From: Bifidobacterium longum subsp. infantis ATCC 15697 = JCM 1222 = DSM 20088
Lineage (GTDB): Bacteria > Actinomycetota > Actinomycetes > Actinomycetales > Bifidobacteriaceae
Assembly (NCBI RefSeq): GCF_000269965.1
Contig: NC_017219.1
Coordinates: 2,728,001-2,792,000, forward strand
Direction: 5' to 3'
Length of the DNA: 64,000 nucleotides
In this document: positions 36,203-45,541 of the stretch, piece after piece
Layout of the letters: each line of letters starts with the position of its first letter
Numbering within the stretch: the first letter of the stretch is position 1
Translations under genes and position numbers: made by a program
The notes under the pieces: generated by a model
The model's input: the letters and a program-made list of their open reading frames with translations, nothing else
The model's database searches: none
Told to the model about the DNA's origin: nothing

Positions 36203-37468
36203 TCAGTAGATGCGCTTGGGCTGGAATCCGGCTTCCCTGAGTGCCGCGAGGATGCGGTCGATGTGCTCGGGGCCGTTGGTCTCGACCGTGACGCCGAGAG
36301 ACACCGCGTTGGTGTAGTGGCCGGATGCCTTGAACTGGTCGTGATCAAGCTGAATGACGTTGGCGCGCTGCTCGGCAAGCAGGGTGGCCACCTTGACGAG
36401 CTGACCCGGAGTATCCGGCAGCTCGACCTCGAAGTTCATGATGCGGCCGCGGGCAATCATACCTTTCTGAATCACCGCACCCATGGTCACGGTGTCGATG
36501 TTGCCGCCGGACATAATCGGCACCACCACGTGCGGGCCGGTGGCGGCGGCGAACTTGCGCGAACGCAGGTTCAGGTGTTCCAGCGCAGCCAGCGAAACGG
36601 CGCCGGCCGCCTCGACCACCAGCTTGTGCTTCTCGAGCATGAGCAGAATCATTTCGTTGATGTCACGCTCGGTGACGGTGACCAGATCGTCCAGGAACTC
36701 GTTGATCAGAGCGAAGGGCAGGTCGCCGGGGTGCTTGACTGCAACACCTTCGGCGGAGGTAACCACATGGTCAGCCGGAGACACACGACCCGCGGCCAGC
36801 GAGTCCTTCCATGCCGGGGAGCCCTCCGGAATCGCACCGATTACGCGCACTTCAGGCTTGAATGTCTTGATGGCGAGCGCCACGCCGGCACCCAGGCCAC
36901 CGCCACCGAGCGGCACGACCACGTCAGTGACGTTCGGCACGTCTTCGAGGATCTCCAGACCAATGGTGCCTTGGCCGCAGATGACTTCGTAATCGTCGAA
37001 CGGCGGCACGTAAATCATGCCTTCCTTGTCGGCGAGCTCAGCAGCGTGGGCGGCGGATTCGTCGAACACATCGCCGTACAGCACCACATCGGCGCCGTAG
37101 GCCTTGGTGGCATCGACCTTCAGCGGCGGGGTGATCTGCGGCATGCAGATGGTGGCCTTCGCACCACGCTCACGGGCCGCATAGGCCACGCCCTGGGCAT
37201 GGTTGCCTGCGGATGCGGTGACGATGCCACGGGCGATCTGCTCTTCGGTGAGCGATGCGATCTTGTTGTACGCGCCGCGAATCTTGAAGGAACCGGTGAC
37301 CTGCAGGTTTTCCGGCTTCAGGAGAATCTCATGACCGGTCATCTCGCTCAATACCGGCGAAGGGATAATTTCCGTATGACGGGCAGTCCCTTTGAGACGT
37401 TTGGCGGCCAACTTCAGTTCGGCTGCATGATCACGCTGCAGCGCCTTCAAAACATCCTTTTGTTCCAT
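36203..37468 (-). CDS. ilvA: Threonine ammonia-lyase (threonine deaminase), ACT-domain form
   Basis: A protein of 421 residues. The PLP-binding lysine is in GSFKIRGAYN (K62); SAGNHAQG (about 86-93) and the phosphate-binding GGGGL (about 186-190) confirm the fold-type II lyase domain. Residues from about 335 form a single ACT domain (VELPDTPGQL). It converts threonine to 2-oxobutanoate, the first step of isoleucine synthesis or a catabolic step; the one-ACT form leans to the catabolic or short biosynthetic type. TACAAT (37482-37477) lies 8 nt upstream of the ATG with no ribosome site, so a leaderless mRNA is likely. Confidence 0.93.
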   Translation of the reverse strand: MEQKDVLKALQRDHAAELKLAAKRLKGTARHTEIIPSPVLSEMTGHEILLKPENLQVTGSFKIRGAYNKIASLTEEQIARGIVTASAGNHAQGVAYAARERGAKATICMPQITPPLKVDATKAYGADVVLYGDVFDESAAHAAELADKEGMIYVPPFDDYEVICGQGTIGLEILEDVPNVTDVVVPLGGGGLGAGVALAIKTFKPEVRVIGAIPEGSPAWKDSLAAGRVSPADHVVTSAEGVAVKHPGDLPFALINEFLDDLVTVTERDINEMILLMLEKHKLVVEAAGAVSLAALEHLNLRSRKFAAATGPHVVVPIMSGGNIDTVTMGAVIQKGMIARGRIMNFEVELPDTPGQLVKVATLLAEQRANVIQLDHDQFKASGHYTNAVSLGVTVETNGPEHIDRILAALREAGFQPKRIY

Positions 37469-37564
37469 AGCTTTTAATTGTATGGCGCGGGGACACCGAA
37501 AACAGTGGCTTATCTCGCTAACGAGCGCTCATTTACGGTAATTCCCGTTCGTAATCAGCTTTCG

Positions 37565-37743
37565 AGGGGCTGATTTGGCTTCGCGGGGAGGTCTATCTCC
37601 TCTTCGAGGGGCTGCCTGATCGTGCAATGCGTGAGTATGACACATCATTTGCAGCGGTATTATGCGGTTTTCGGAGCCCGGCTATTCAGGCACCAACCCC
37701 TTGAAACGGAGATAGACCTCCCCGCGAAGCCAAATCAGCCCCT
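37565..37743. repeat. Inverted repeat element with 36-bp perfect arms
   Basis: The left arm 37565-37600 (starts AGGGGCTGATTTGGC) is the exact reverse complement of the right arm 37708-37743. Weaker pairing continues at both outer ends (CTTTCGAGGGG / CCCCTTGAAACG), and CCCCTTGAAACGGAGATA occurs twice (37698-37715 and 37740-37757) with CTTCGAGGGGCTG counterparts on the left. The 107 bp inside hold no credible gene. It fills the gap between the deaminase and glucosidase genes; it may be a MITE-like insertion or a very strong terminator. Confidence 0.8.
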
Positions 37744-37770
37744 TGAAACGGAGATACCGCCTAGCAACAC

Positions 37771-39597
37771 TTATAGGCTGACGACGACGCCCTCCCATGG
37801 TGCAAGCTCACGGCCGGCAAGAGCGGTCACAGCGTGCGCGGCGTCATACGTGCTGATCACCACGTTCGACTCGGCAAGGCCATCGGCCACTGCTAACAGT
37901 TCGGCGGATTCGCGAGGCAAATCAACAGTTCGCCCGGACATATTGACCACGACCAACAACTTCTCGTCACCGAGGGTACGAGTGAAGGCATACACATGCG
38001 CATCGTCCGCGTCGAGCAGCTGCCAGTCTCCGGCTACCACCATAGGCATGTCGTGGCGCAGAGCGATGAGCCGCTTGTAGAAGGAGTACACCGAATCCGG
38101 ATCATCGAATTCGCCGGCGGCGTTGATCTCGGCATGATTCGGATTCACGGAAATCCATGGCTCGGCGGCTGCGTCAGGTGCGGTGAAACCGGCGTAGACG
38201 GAGCCATCCCACTGCATCGGTGTGCGTGAGTTGTCACGACCGCGGGCGGCGATACCGGCCATCATGGATTCGGGCGACTGCACCTTGGCTTCCTCAACCC
38301 TTTGACGGTAAGCGTTCAGGGACTCGAGGTCACGGTACTGGTCTAGGCGCGTGAAGTGGGCGTCGGTCATGCCTAGCTCTTCGCCCTGATAGATGTACGG
38401 GGTGCCGCGATGCATGTGCAGCATCAGGCCAAGTGCCTTGGCCGAACGCACACGAGATTCCTCCGAGGAGTCATCACCCCAACGAGAAACGACGCGAGGC
38501 TGGTCGTGGTTACCAGTAAACAGGCTTGCCCAGCCTGCATTCTTCACGGCCGCTTGATAACCGGCCATAATGCTCTTGAGCTTCGGCAGGTCAAGTGGCA
38601 GTGGCTTCCATTTGACGCCTTCGCAGTCAAAATCAACGTGCTCGAATAGGAAGAGCATATCCAGCTCGCCATTGGCCGGATCGGTGATGTATTCGTTGCG
38701 CTGGGCTGTGACGCCTGGCGCCTCGCCTACAGTCAGGAAGCCGTCACGCCCTTCGAATACCTCACGGCGCATTTCAGCCAGGAATTCATCCTGACGGGGG
38801 CCGTCCGCACAGAACGGATTCGGGTCGGAGTAGCCTTCCTCACCCACGGGCAGATCTTCCAGCTCGGAACCGTACTCGCCGGGCAGCTTGCCAGACAGGT
38901 CCGTGCGCTTGGAGATAAGGGTGATGACGTCCATGCGGAAGCCATCGACGCCGCGGTCAAGCCACCAGTTCATCATGTCGTACACTGCACGGCGCACAGC
39001 CGGATTTTCCCAGTTGAGGTCCGGCTGCTTCTTCGAGAACTGATGCAGGTAGTATTCGCCACGCTCAGGGCAATACTCCCATGCAGAACCGCCAAAGTAG
39101 GAGCCCCACTGGTTGGGCTCGGCACCGGGCTCGCCGGCAGTGGTGCCGGGACGGGCGGGACGCCACCAATACCAGTCGGCGTGCTCATCATCCTTGTTTT
39201 TGGACGCTTCAAACCAGGTGTGTTCATCGGAAGTGTGATTGACAACAAGATCCATCACGATCTTGAGCCCGCGCTTGTGGGCCTCGGCCAGCAGCTCGTC
39301 CATATCGTCGAGCGTGCCGAACAGGGGGTCGATGTCCTGGTAGTCGGAGATGTCGTAGCCGTTGTCGTCCTGCGGGGACCTGTAGACCGGAGAGAGCCAG
39401 AGCACATCCACGCCAAGATCGGCAAGATAATCAAGCCGTGATGTGATGCCCTTAAGATCTCCGAAACCATCGCCGTTCGTGTCTTGGAAGGAACGCGGGT
39501 AAATCTGGTAAACGACCGCATTGGACCACCATGGATTCGGGGTGGCACCGTTGGTGCGGATGGAATCTGGAATTACTGTGCGTTGTGAAGTGGTCAT
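37771..39597 (-). CDS. GH13 alpha-glucosidase (oligo-1,6-glucosidase type)
   Basis: A cytoplasmic protein of 608 residues. The (beta/alpha)8 domain starts with WWSNAVVYQIYPRSFQDTNG; the catalytic set is D223 (nucleophile, GFRMDVITLISK), E292 (TVGEAPG) and H364-D365 (TGNHDQPR). Valine right after the nucleophile is the residue known to favour alpha-1,6 bonds, so isomaltose, panose or similar are likely substrates; sucrose is possible. ATG at 39597 follows GGAGGAG; the frame is open five codons further. It lies on the same strand as the raffinose-type ABC genes but is separated by a transposase remnant and hairpin cluster. Confidence 0.92.
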   Translation of the reverse strand: MTTSQRTVIPDSIRTNGATPNPWWSNAVVYQIYPRSFQDTNGDGFGDLKGITSRLDYLADLGVDVLWLSPVYRSPQDDNGYDISDYQDIDPLFGTLDDMDELLAEAHKRGLKIVMDLVVNHTSDEHTWFEASKNKDDEHADWYWWRPARPGTTAGEPGAEPNQWGSYFGGSAWEYCPERGEYYLHQFSKKQPDLNWENPAVRRAVYDMMNWWLDRGVDGFRMDVITLISKRTDLSGKLPGEYGSELEDLPVGEEGYSDPNPFCADGPRQDEFLAEMRREVFEGRDGFLTVGEAPGVTAQRNEYITDPANGELDMLFLFEHVDFDCEGVKWKPLPLDLPKLKSIMAGYQAAVKNAGWASLFTGNHDQPRVVSRWGDDSSEESRVRSAKALGLMLHMHRGTPYIYQGEELGMTDAHFTRLDQYRDLESLNAYRQRVEEAKVQSPESMMAGIAARGRDNSRTPMQWDGSVYAGFTAPDAAAEPWISVNPNHAEINAAGEFDDPDSVYSFYKRLIALRHDMPMVVAGDWQLLDADDAHVYAFTRTLGDEKLLVVVNMSGRTVDLPRESAELLAVADGLAESNVVISTYDAAHAVTALAGRELAPWEGVVVSL

Positions 39598-39841
39598 CGT
39601 TGGCTCCTCCATTATTTATGGTCTACATTGCCTGTTGCTCATAGTCTAAAAAGCGCTGAATTACATTTCCATTGGGGAACTGCGTTGGTGTGCCGGAAAC
39701 AAAAACTGCAAAGAGCCGGAAGGCACTGCTACGGCTCAATTCTCATAAGCTGCACATGCTATTTAGCAACATATGGGCCCTTTCGCTGTTTGTGGTGGGT
39801 GACTGTGCCGTGGGGTGATGTTGGTCGGGTAGGTTGGAGGC

Positions 39842-40119
39842 ATGGATGCCTCTCACCTGTTCACCGCCGCGCTTCGGCTGCGGTCGCCTTGGAGGGTCGG
39901 GTCTGCGGACTTCCGTGACGCCGACGGCGACGGGCGGGAGCCGCACATCACGATCGGCTTCGAGCCCGGCAGAGGGTTCATGCTCCTGTTCGAGGCGTGG
40001 GTGTGGCTATATCGCCTGTGCTCGTGGATGATGCACTCGAGGCTCGAACCTATGAAGGAGCTCGCCCGCTTGTTCCGCCGCCACTTCGCCACCATAATCT
40101 ACCTGACCTGCGGCAGCTC
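39842..40119 (+). pseudogene. ISL3-type transposase remnant (internal deletion)
   Basis: The frame opens MDASHLFTAALRLRSPWRV and PHITIGFEPG, which resembles the N-terminus of bifidobacterial ISL3-family transposases. It then jumps to WMMHSRLEPMKELARLF and FATIIYLTCG, which resembles the C-terminus. The zinc-binding and DDE parts (about 350 residues) are missing, so this is an internally deleted relic. The open frame runs on to 40453 only by chance. Identification is from remembered family sequence. Confidence 0.65.
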
Positions 40120-40338
40120 ACATATTAACGGTTCTTCTGATTGCGACGCGCAAGAGCAACTTCGGGCGCGCTTGGATTGCCTGCTTGAACCCACTGGTGC
40201 GGGGATAGATGATTTAGTTGACACGCCTGCGGGAATCTGGTGGGGATTTCGCTGGCACACCGGATTTCAAGCAAACCCCGCCTCGGGAACCGCTCCGGAC
40301 TTCGGCGTTGGCCCGGTTCGTATGTCAATCGATTGCCG
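40120..40338. other. Spacer between transposase relic and hairpin cluster
   Basis: I see no gene, RNA or clear repeat here; it may include the rest of the decayed insertion element. Confidence 0.4.
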
Positions 40339-40625
40339 TCTGAACCGGGACAGAATCCGCTGTCCCGGTTCGCGATTTTTGTCCTTTTTTACAAACAGGG
40401 ACAAGCCAATCTCCGCAGTTCATATGCTCCGTAATACAAAATCGGCGGAATAGAGCCGATCCCGGAATCAACATGTTGTCCCGGTTTTCACATAAAACGA
40501 TTGACATTCATACCGGGACAATGAAAATTGTCCCGGTTCGTGAAAATCGCCCGAAACCGCGAACCGGGACAGCGGATTCTGTCCCGGTTCGCGCGTCAAA
40601 CGGTTGATATGTGGACCGGGACAAG
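40339..40625. repeat. Cluster of CCGGGACA/TGTCCCGG hairpins
   Basis: Seven boxes: CCGGGACA at 40345, 40513, 40564 and 40616; TGTCCCGG at 40361, 40477, 40529 and 40580 give eight in all counting both orientations. Three perfect hairpins result: GAACCGGGACAG-aatccg-CTGTCCCGGTTC (40343-40372), ACCGGGACAAT-gaaa-ATTGTCCCGGT (40512-40537) and GAACCGGGACAG-cggatt-CTGTCCCGGTTC (40561-40590). The outer two are inverted copies of each other. Between boxes a CAAACGGTTGATATG-like unit recurs three times. No gene is visible inside. Confidence 0.8.
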
Positions 40626-40795
40626 CCAGTGGCACGGCGACACAGCAGATGCGCTCAATTGCACCGTAAGCCGTACGGTTTCGTCACTTTTTCATTCGCA
40701 CAACGAGCAAAACCACATGACCTTTGTGCGCCACCGCCACATCAACCGACCGTCGCCTTTATTGTGGCGGTTTCCAGTATGGCAACAGGACAGAA

Positions 40796-40827
40796 AAGCC
40801 TCCTCCGGTGAGAGCCGGAGGAGGCTT
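40796..40827 (-). terminator. Terminator of the raffinose-type ABC operon
   Basis: AAGCCTCCTCCGG-tgagag-CCGGAGGAGGCTT, a perfect 13-bp stem; on the minus strand it runs into TTTTCTG. It ends the transcript of the genes 44159-41013. The stretch 40628-40795 shows no gene. Confidence 0.85.
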
Positions 40828-40861
40828 GGGTGGAAGCGGACCTTTACTTCACAGAGTCCTG

Positions 40862-41024
40862 CAATTCAGGACTGGCCTACGGCCAGACCCAACATGACCT
40901 CGCGAGTACGCGACCTATCCGGCCGCCCGGGCCGGGAAACAGCCCACAGGGCTGTTTCCTTAATCGGCTCGTCTCGCTCGACGCGGTGAAGTAAAGCAGC
41001 GCCTGCGCTGTTTTACTTGACCGC
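40862..41024 (-). repeat. Array of hairpins at the 3' end of the permease gene
   Basis: Successive stems: AGTCCTG-caatt-CAGGACT (40855-40873), CTGGCC-tac-GGCCAG (40872-40886), GGAAACAGCCC-aca-GGGCTGTTTCC (40935-40959) and a 20-bp near-perfect stem with a 2-nt loop (40983-41024) whose right arm contains the last codons and stop of the permease gene. Together with the terminator at 40796 this makes a structured 3' region of more than 200 nt. Compare 9954-10005. Confidence 0.75.
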
Positions 41025-41879
41025 TCCCCTCATCACACCACCAACGACCCACTTTTGGGCGAAGATGTAGACGATGAGGATTGGGGCCATGGCCATCAGG
41101 TAGCTGGAGAAGGCCATCGGGTAGTTGGTGGCGAACTGCGAGCTGAAGACGTACTGGGCGAGCGGGATGGTCTGGTTCGACTGGTCGGTCAGGATGATCA
41201 ACGGCAGGAGGAAGTCGTTCCAGGCCCACAGTGCGGTCAGGATGGCGATGGTGGCGTTAATCGGGCTCATCAGCGGGAAGATGATGGTCCAGAAAATGCG
41301 CCACGTGGATGCGCCATCGATGCGGGCCGCCTCTTCCAGCGAGACCGGAATCGAACGGATGAAGCCCGTGGCGATGAACAGGTTCGTGCCCAAGCCGAGC
41401 ACCGTGTACAGGATGATCAGGCCGACCTGGTTGTCCAGATGCAGGGAGCCCATCTGCTTCGCAATCGGCAGCATGACGACCGGGAACGGCACGAACATGG
41501 CGGCGATGAAGAAGTAGTACAGGAAGCGGAAGAAGCGCTTATCCATGTTGCGGGCCACGGCGTAGGCCACGAAGGTGTTGGTCAGCAGGGTGAGCACCAC
41601 GGCGGCCACCGTGATAATCGCGGAGTTGAGCGCGGCCTTCGGGTAGTTGACCTTGGCGGAGGCGTCGGCGAAGTTATGCCACTGCCACGAGGTGGGCAGA
41701 GCGAAGGTGCCGGCTTCGGCCGGGGTCTTCAGCGCGGTGACGATGGTGAAGTAGAGCGGGATCAGAATGGTCAGGCTCAGCACTGCCACAGCGGCGGTCA
41801 GCCACCAGTTGATGCGGTGATCCCTGCGGAACTTGGCGGGCTTACCGGCTTTGGACGGAGCAACTGTTGCAGTAGTCAT
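41013..41879 (-). CDS. Carbohydrate ABC permease, MalG type (raffinose-type system)
   Basis: A protein of 288 residues with six membrane helices after a short Lys-rich cytoplasmic start. The EAA loop is EEAARIDGASTWRIFWTIIFP (about 183-203) and the C-terminus is GAVK. It forms the CUT1 channel with the permease upstream (18 bp away). ATG at 41879 follows GGGGAGGA. Its stop codon lies in the right arm of a 20-bp hairpin. No ATPase gene is present, so a shared MsmK-like ATPase is needed. Confidence 0.93.
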   Translation of the reverse strand: MTTATVAPSKAGKPAKFRRDHRINWWLTAAVAVLSLTILIPLYFTIVTALKTPAEAGTFALPTSWQWHNFADASAKVNYPKAALNSAIITVAAVVLTLLTNTFVAYAVARNMDKRFFRFLYYFFIAAMFVPFPVVMLPIAKQMGSLHLDNQVGLIILYTVLGLGTNLFIATGFIRSIPVSLEEAARIDGASTWRIFWTIIFPLMSPINATIAILTALWAWNDFLLPLIILTDQSNQTIPLAQYVFSSQFATNYPMAFSSYLMAMAPILIVYIFAQKWVVGGVMRGAVK

Positions 41880-41897
41880 TTCTTATCCTCCCCTAAA

Positions 41898-42848
41898 TCA
41901 GATTTGTTCCTGGCTGCGGGAAATGCGCAGCTGCACGAAGGCGATAATCGCCAGCACGATGAAGAAGAGCACGGCGTTCGCGGTCTGGTAGGCGTACTCG
42001 CCACCGGTCAGGCCACCCTTCCAAATGAGGTAGGTGACGGTTTCGGTGGCGGAGTTCGGGCCGCCATCGGTCAAGGCGACGACCTGATCGAAGGTACCGA
42101 GCGCGTTCTTCATGGACAGCACGAGGTTGATGGTGAAGAACGGTCCGATCAGCGGGAAGGTGATCTTCCAGAACTTCTGCCAGGGATTGACGCCGTCGAT
42201 GGCGGCGGCCTCGTAGATTTCGTCGTCGATGGTCTGCAGACCAGCGAGGTAGATGAGCACCGAGTAGGCGATGCCCTGCCAGACGGCGAGGAAAACGATC
42301 GGGATCCAGCTGAGCTGCTCATTGGTCAGCAGCGAGGTGGACAGCCACTTGATGCCGAGTGCCTTGCCAAGTTCGGGCAACGGGTTCATGAAGATGTACT
42401 TGAACACGTAGCCGATGACCAGCACGGAGAGGGTGTAGGGAATGAAGAAGATGGCACGGAAGCCGTTTTTGAAGGCGATCTTCGAGTTCAGCATCACCGA
42501 TAGGAACAGGGCGATCACATTGATCAGCACTGTGATGAGAATGGCGATGAAGAATGTGAACAGGTAGGCGTGGCCCACACGGTTGTCTTGAAAGAGAGCG
42601 ATGTAGTTCTTCAGGCCGATGAACTTGTAGTCGCCGTATCCCTGCGAATTGGTGAAGGAATACTTTACGCCGTCAAGAAATGGCAGGTAGAGGAAGAAAG
42701 CGAAGATGATGGCCGCCGGAACCGCCATCCAATAATAGGCGGGGTCCACTTTGCGGGTGGAGAAGGCGGAAACCTTCTTCTTGGCGGGTTTCTTGGCAGC
42801 GGACTTAGCGGCCGGAGCAGCGGTCTTAGTTGCAGTTGCGTGTGACAT
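41898..42848 (-). CDS. Carbohydrate ABC permease, MalF type (raffinose-type system)
   Basis: A protein of 316 residues. An unusual Ala/Lys-rich start (TKTAAPAAKSAAKKPAKKKV) precedes six helices; the EAA loop is YEAAAIDGVNPWQKFWKITFP (about 215-235). ATG at 42848 follows GGAGAGGAG, 21 bp after the binding-protein gene. Neighbouring alpha-galactosidase and ROK regulator point to raffinose-family or melibiose-type substrates. Confidence 0.93.
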   Translation of the reverse strand: MSHATATKTAAPAAKSAAKKPAKKKVSAFSTRKVDPAYYWMAVPAAIIFAFFLYLPFLDGVKYSFTNSQGYGDYKFIGLKNYIALFQDNRVGHAYLFTFFIAILITVLINVIALFLSVMLNSKIAFKNGFRAIFFIPYTLSVLVIGYVFKYIFMNPLPELGKALGIKWLSTSLLTNEQLSWIPIVFLAVWQGIAYSVLIYLAGLQTIDDEIYEAAAIDGVNPWQKFWKITFPLIGPFFTINLVLSMKNALGTFDQVVALTDGGPNSATETVTYLIWKGGLTGGEYAYQTANAVLFFIVLAIIAFVQLRISRSQEQI

Positions 42849-42869
42849 GATGTTCTCCTCTCCTACCGA

Positions 42870-44159
42870 TCACTCGAAGGTCCTGGCTTGGACCTTGTCC
42901 CATTCGGTCTGCATCTGGTTCAGGAAGCGGTCGGTGTTGCCGGAGGTCACCATGGTCTGCAGGTAGCCGCCGATGTTGATGGACGAAGGAATGTAGTGGT
43001 CGCAGAAGTCGGCCAGTCGGTTTTCCTCGAAGAACGGGCGCACGGTTTCCAGCGCATCGTTGCCGAAGTAGGTGTCCTTCAGCGGCGTGATGGCGGACTG
43101 GGCGTCGGCGTAGGCGTCAAGCTGATCCTTCTGCATGAGGAACTCGACGAGCTTCATCGCTTCCTTGGGGTGCTTGGTGTTCGCACCGATGGTGAGCATC
43201 ACGTCGTCGCCGGCGGTGAGGATCTGCTCGCTGGCGTCATCGGTGGCCGGCATCTGGGCGAAACCAAGTTCGATATCGGGGTTGATCAGCAGGATCTGCG
43301 GGATGGCGTAGGTGCCGAGCGGGATGATCGCGGCCTTGCCTTGGGCGAAGTTCTGCGTGCCCTGCTGGTAGGTGACGCCGGTGTCCGCAGTGGAGTAGGT
43401 GAAGAGCTGGGATTCCTTCTCGACTGCGGTCTTCCACAGTTCCTGGAACGTGGTCTTGCCTTGCTTGAGCTCGGTGTACTTCGACTCGGGAACCAGCGTG
43501 CCGGTCAGCGAGGCGAGCGGGGCCTGGGTGGTCCAGGCGTCGGCCACTGTGCCCTGCAGCGGGTTGATGCCGGCGTCCTTGAAGGTGTTGAGCATGTCGG
43601 TGAACTCGGCCCACGTGGTCGGCGGGTTCTCCGGGTCGAGACCTACCTTGCGGAACAGCGCCTTGTTGTAGATGTAACCGGAGGCGTTGCCGGCAAAGGG
43701 CAGACCATACAGGCGCTTCTTGGAGGAATCGGTGGTCTGCACCAGGTTTTTGGCGATCTGCACCATGCCGGGGTTGAGGGTATCCACGATGGGCTCATCG
43801 GTGAAGTCGTAGAAAACACCGGATGCGGCGAAGTTGCCGAAGCTGATGTCGCCGTTGAAGGTGATTACGTCCGGCACGCGGTTCTTGACGAAGCGGGTGC
43901 GTAGATCGGTCTGGGCGTTGGCGGAGTTGTTGATGTTGACCTTGATGGTCGGGTTCTGCTTTTCGAAGTCGGCGACCATGGATTTGAACTGGTCTGCAGC
44001 CTCGGACTTGAACTGGAAGAAATCCAGCGTAACGGTACCTGCGGTGCTCGATCCGCAGCCTGCCAGGCCGAAGCCGACGGCGATAGCGCACGCCACAGCA
44101 GCAGTGCGCACGGCCAGACGCTTCAGTCTAGGCGTTGAATGTGGGGAATCGGACAGCAT
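42870..44159 (-). CDS. Oligosaccharide-binding lipoprotein (raffinose-type system)
   Basis: A protein of 429 residues. The signal peptide has a basic start (RLKRLAVRT) and lipobox LAGC with lipidated Cys 35; the mature part is a family 1 binding fold ([20 protein letters not shown] at the start, [17 protein letters not shown] near residue 280). First gene of the operon, 172 bp from the divergent ROK gene. ATG at 44159 follows AAAGGAG. Binding of raffinose-type alpha-galactosides is inferred from the neighbouring GH36 enzyme. Confidence 0.92.
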   Translation of the reverse strand: MLSDSPHSTPRLKRLAVRTAAVACAIAVGFGLAGCGSSTAGTVTLDFFQFKSEAADQFKSMVADFEKQNPTIKVNINNSANAQTDLRTRFVKNRVPDVITFNGDISFGNFAASGVFYDFTDEPIVDTLNPGMVQIAKNLVQTTDSSKKRLYGLPFAGNASGYIYNKALFRKVGLDPENPPTTWAEFTDMLNTFKDAGINPLQGTVADAWTTQAPLASLTGTLVPESKYTELKQGKTTFQELWKTAVEKESQLFTYSTADTGVTYQQGTQNFAQGKAAIIPLGTYAIPQILLINPDIELGFAQMPATDDASEQILTAGDDVMLTIGANTKHPKEAMKLVEFLMQKDQLDAYADAQSAITPLKDTYFGNDALETVRPFFEENRLADFCDHYIPSSINIGGYLQTMVTSGNTDRFLNQMQTEWDKVQARTFE

Positions 44160-44331
44160 ATTGTTGACTCCTTTATCTCTTTCCTTCCGGCTTCAGCGCC
44201 GGCGGCTCTTCCACTTTCAAAAGTAACGATTGCGCCATTTCATTCCCAGCGCCAGCGAGCCCGCTTGCACAAGAAACAAAAAGCGCGGTATTTTGTGATT
44301 AACGCAATAAATAATGCAAAGGGGCTTAAGC

Positions 44332-45540
44332 ATGTCTGACGCCAATGCGATTCCGCAATGGTTTTCCGGATCCGAGCATACGCATCGCGTGGCGGCAGCC
44401 ATCGCCCAATATGGGCCGATTGCGCGCACCACATTGGCACAGATGCTGGGATTGAGCCAGGGTGCGCTCTCCCGCATTACCAGCGATTTGATCTATGCCG
44501 GAGTCATCGAAGAACTGCCGGCTGTGGCCAGAACTACAGGCAAGCTGCCTGAACGGTTTACTCCCAAGGAGAGCTCGGATCGTCGCGGCCGGCCGCAGAC
44601 CGCATTGGTATTATGCTCGAACGCACGCACCTTCGTAGGCGTCAAAGTGCACGGCACATCCATTGTGTCGGCCGCCGTGAACGCGCATGGCGAGGTGGTT
44701 TCCAGCCGACATGAGATACCAATTGGTGCTGATCAGTCGGCAGAATATGTGACATCGTCGATAGCCACGCTGGTTCGTGAATGCTCTGATGATGTCGCCG
44801 CCACCGGCCTGCCCGCTCCCACTGCCGTGGGCGTAGCGGTCGGAGGTCACGTGATCGATGATTCCATCGTCACGTTCGCCCCATTCCTGCACTGGGAGGG
44901 CACCACAGATTTAGGCGCAATGGTGTACGAGGCCACCGGATTGCCATGCGGCGTATTCAACGATATCGATTCGCTGCTGGTGGATGCCTCCTGGTTCGGG
45001 CCGGGAGTGGGCGTGGATACGTTCGCCGTAGTGACCATCGGCGTGGGCGTGGGCTATTCGCTGGCTGTGCATGGCGAACCGGTCAGTTACCCGGACAAGA
45101 GTTTTGGCCTAGTGGGGCATGTGCTCATCGACCCGGAGGGCCCGCGCTGCACCAGTGGGCATATCGGGTGTTCGCAATGCCTGACTGACGATTCGATTGC
45201 GGAACAGTATTCGGCGATCATCGGCCGCGCAGCGACCTTCGATGATTTTGCGCACGATGCCAGAGCCCATGTGCCGCAAGCCTCTCAGCTAGTGCACCGC
45301 ACTTGCTTCCGATTGGGATCGCTGGTGGCCACCGTGGCGAACATCGCTATGCCGGGGCATGTAATGATCGCCGGCGAATCGGCATTTTTGGCGAAGCTTG
45401 GTACCGATTCGCTGCGTGACGGCATCCGCTTCTATCGGCATAGCCAAACTCAACCGGTGAAGTTCACGATTATGGATCACGACTGGCAGCTCTGGGCCAA
45501 AGCCGCTGCCAGCCGTGTAATCGTGAAGCATATTGGGTAG
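44332..45540 (+). CDS. ROK-family (NagC/XylR-type) transcriptional regulator
   Basis: A protein of 402 residues. Residues about 15-60 form a winged helix (VAAAIAQYGPIARTTLAQML, then SQGALSRITSDLIYAGVIEE); the ROK sugar-binding domain follows, with GVGVGYSLAVHGEP and the zinc-site region CTSGHIGCSQCL near residues 275-286 (a variant of the CxCGxxGCxE pattern). ATG at 44332 follows AAAGGGG. It diverges from the ABC operon and converges on the alpha-galactosidase, so it most likely represses both until the sugar is present. Confidence 0.9.
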   Translation: MSDANAIPQWFSGSEHTHRVAAAIAQYGPIARTTLAQMLGLSQGALSRITSDLIYAGVIEELPAVARTTGKLPERFTPKESSDRRGRPQTALVLCSNARTFVGVKVHGTSIVSAAVNAHGEVVSSRHEIPIGADQSAEYVTSSIATLVRECSDDVAATGLPAPTAVGVAVGGHVIDDSIVTFAPFLHWEGTTDLGAMVYEATGLPCGVFNDIDSLLVDASWFGPGVGVDTFAVVTIGVGVGYSLAVHGEPVSYPDKSFGLVGHVLIDPEGPRCTSGHIGCSQCLTDDSIAEQYSAIIGRAATFDDFAHDARAHVPQASQLVHRTCFRLGSLVATVANIAMPGHVMIAGESAFLAKLGTDSLRDGIRFYRHSQTQPVKFTIMDHDWQLWAKAAASRVIVKHIG

Positions 45541-45541
45541 G

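Noticed and set aside
39842..40453. A full 203-residue protein starting MDASHLFTAAL
   Set aside because: Only the parts up to about 40119 resemble transposase ends; the rest runs into the hairpin cluster and is not protein-like.
40339..40625. CRISPR array
   Set aside because: The repeats are short, in both orientations and unevenly spaced, and no cas gene is near.
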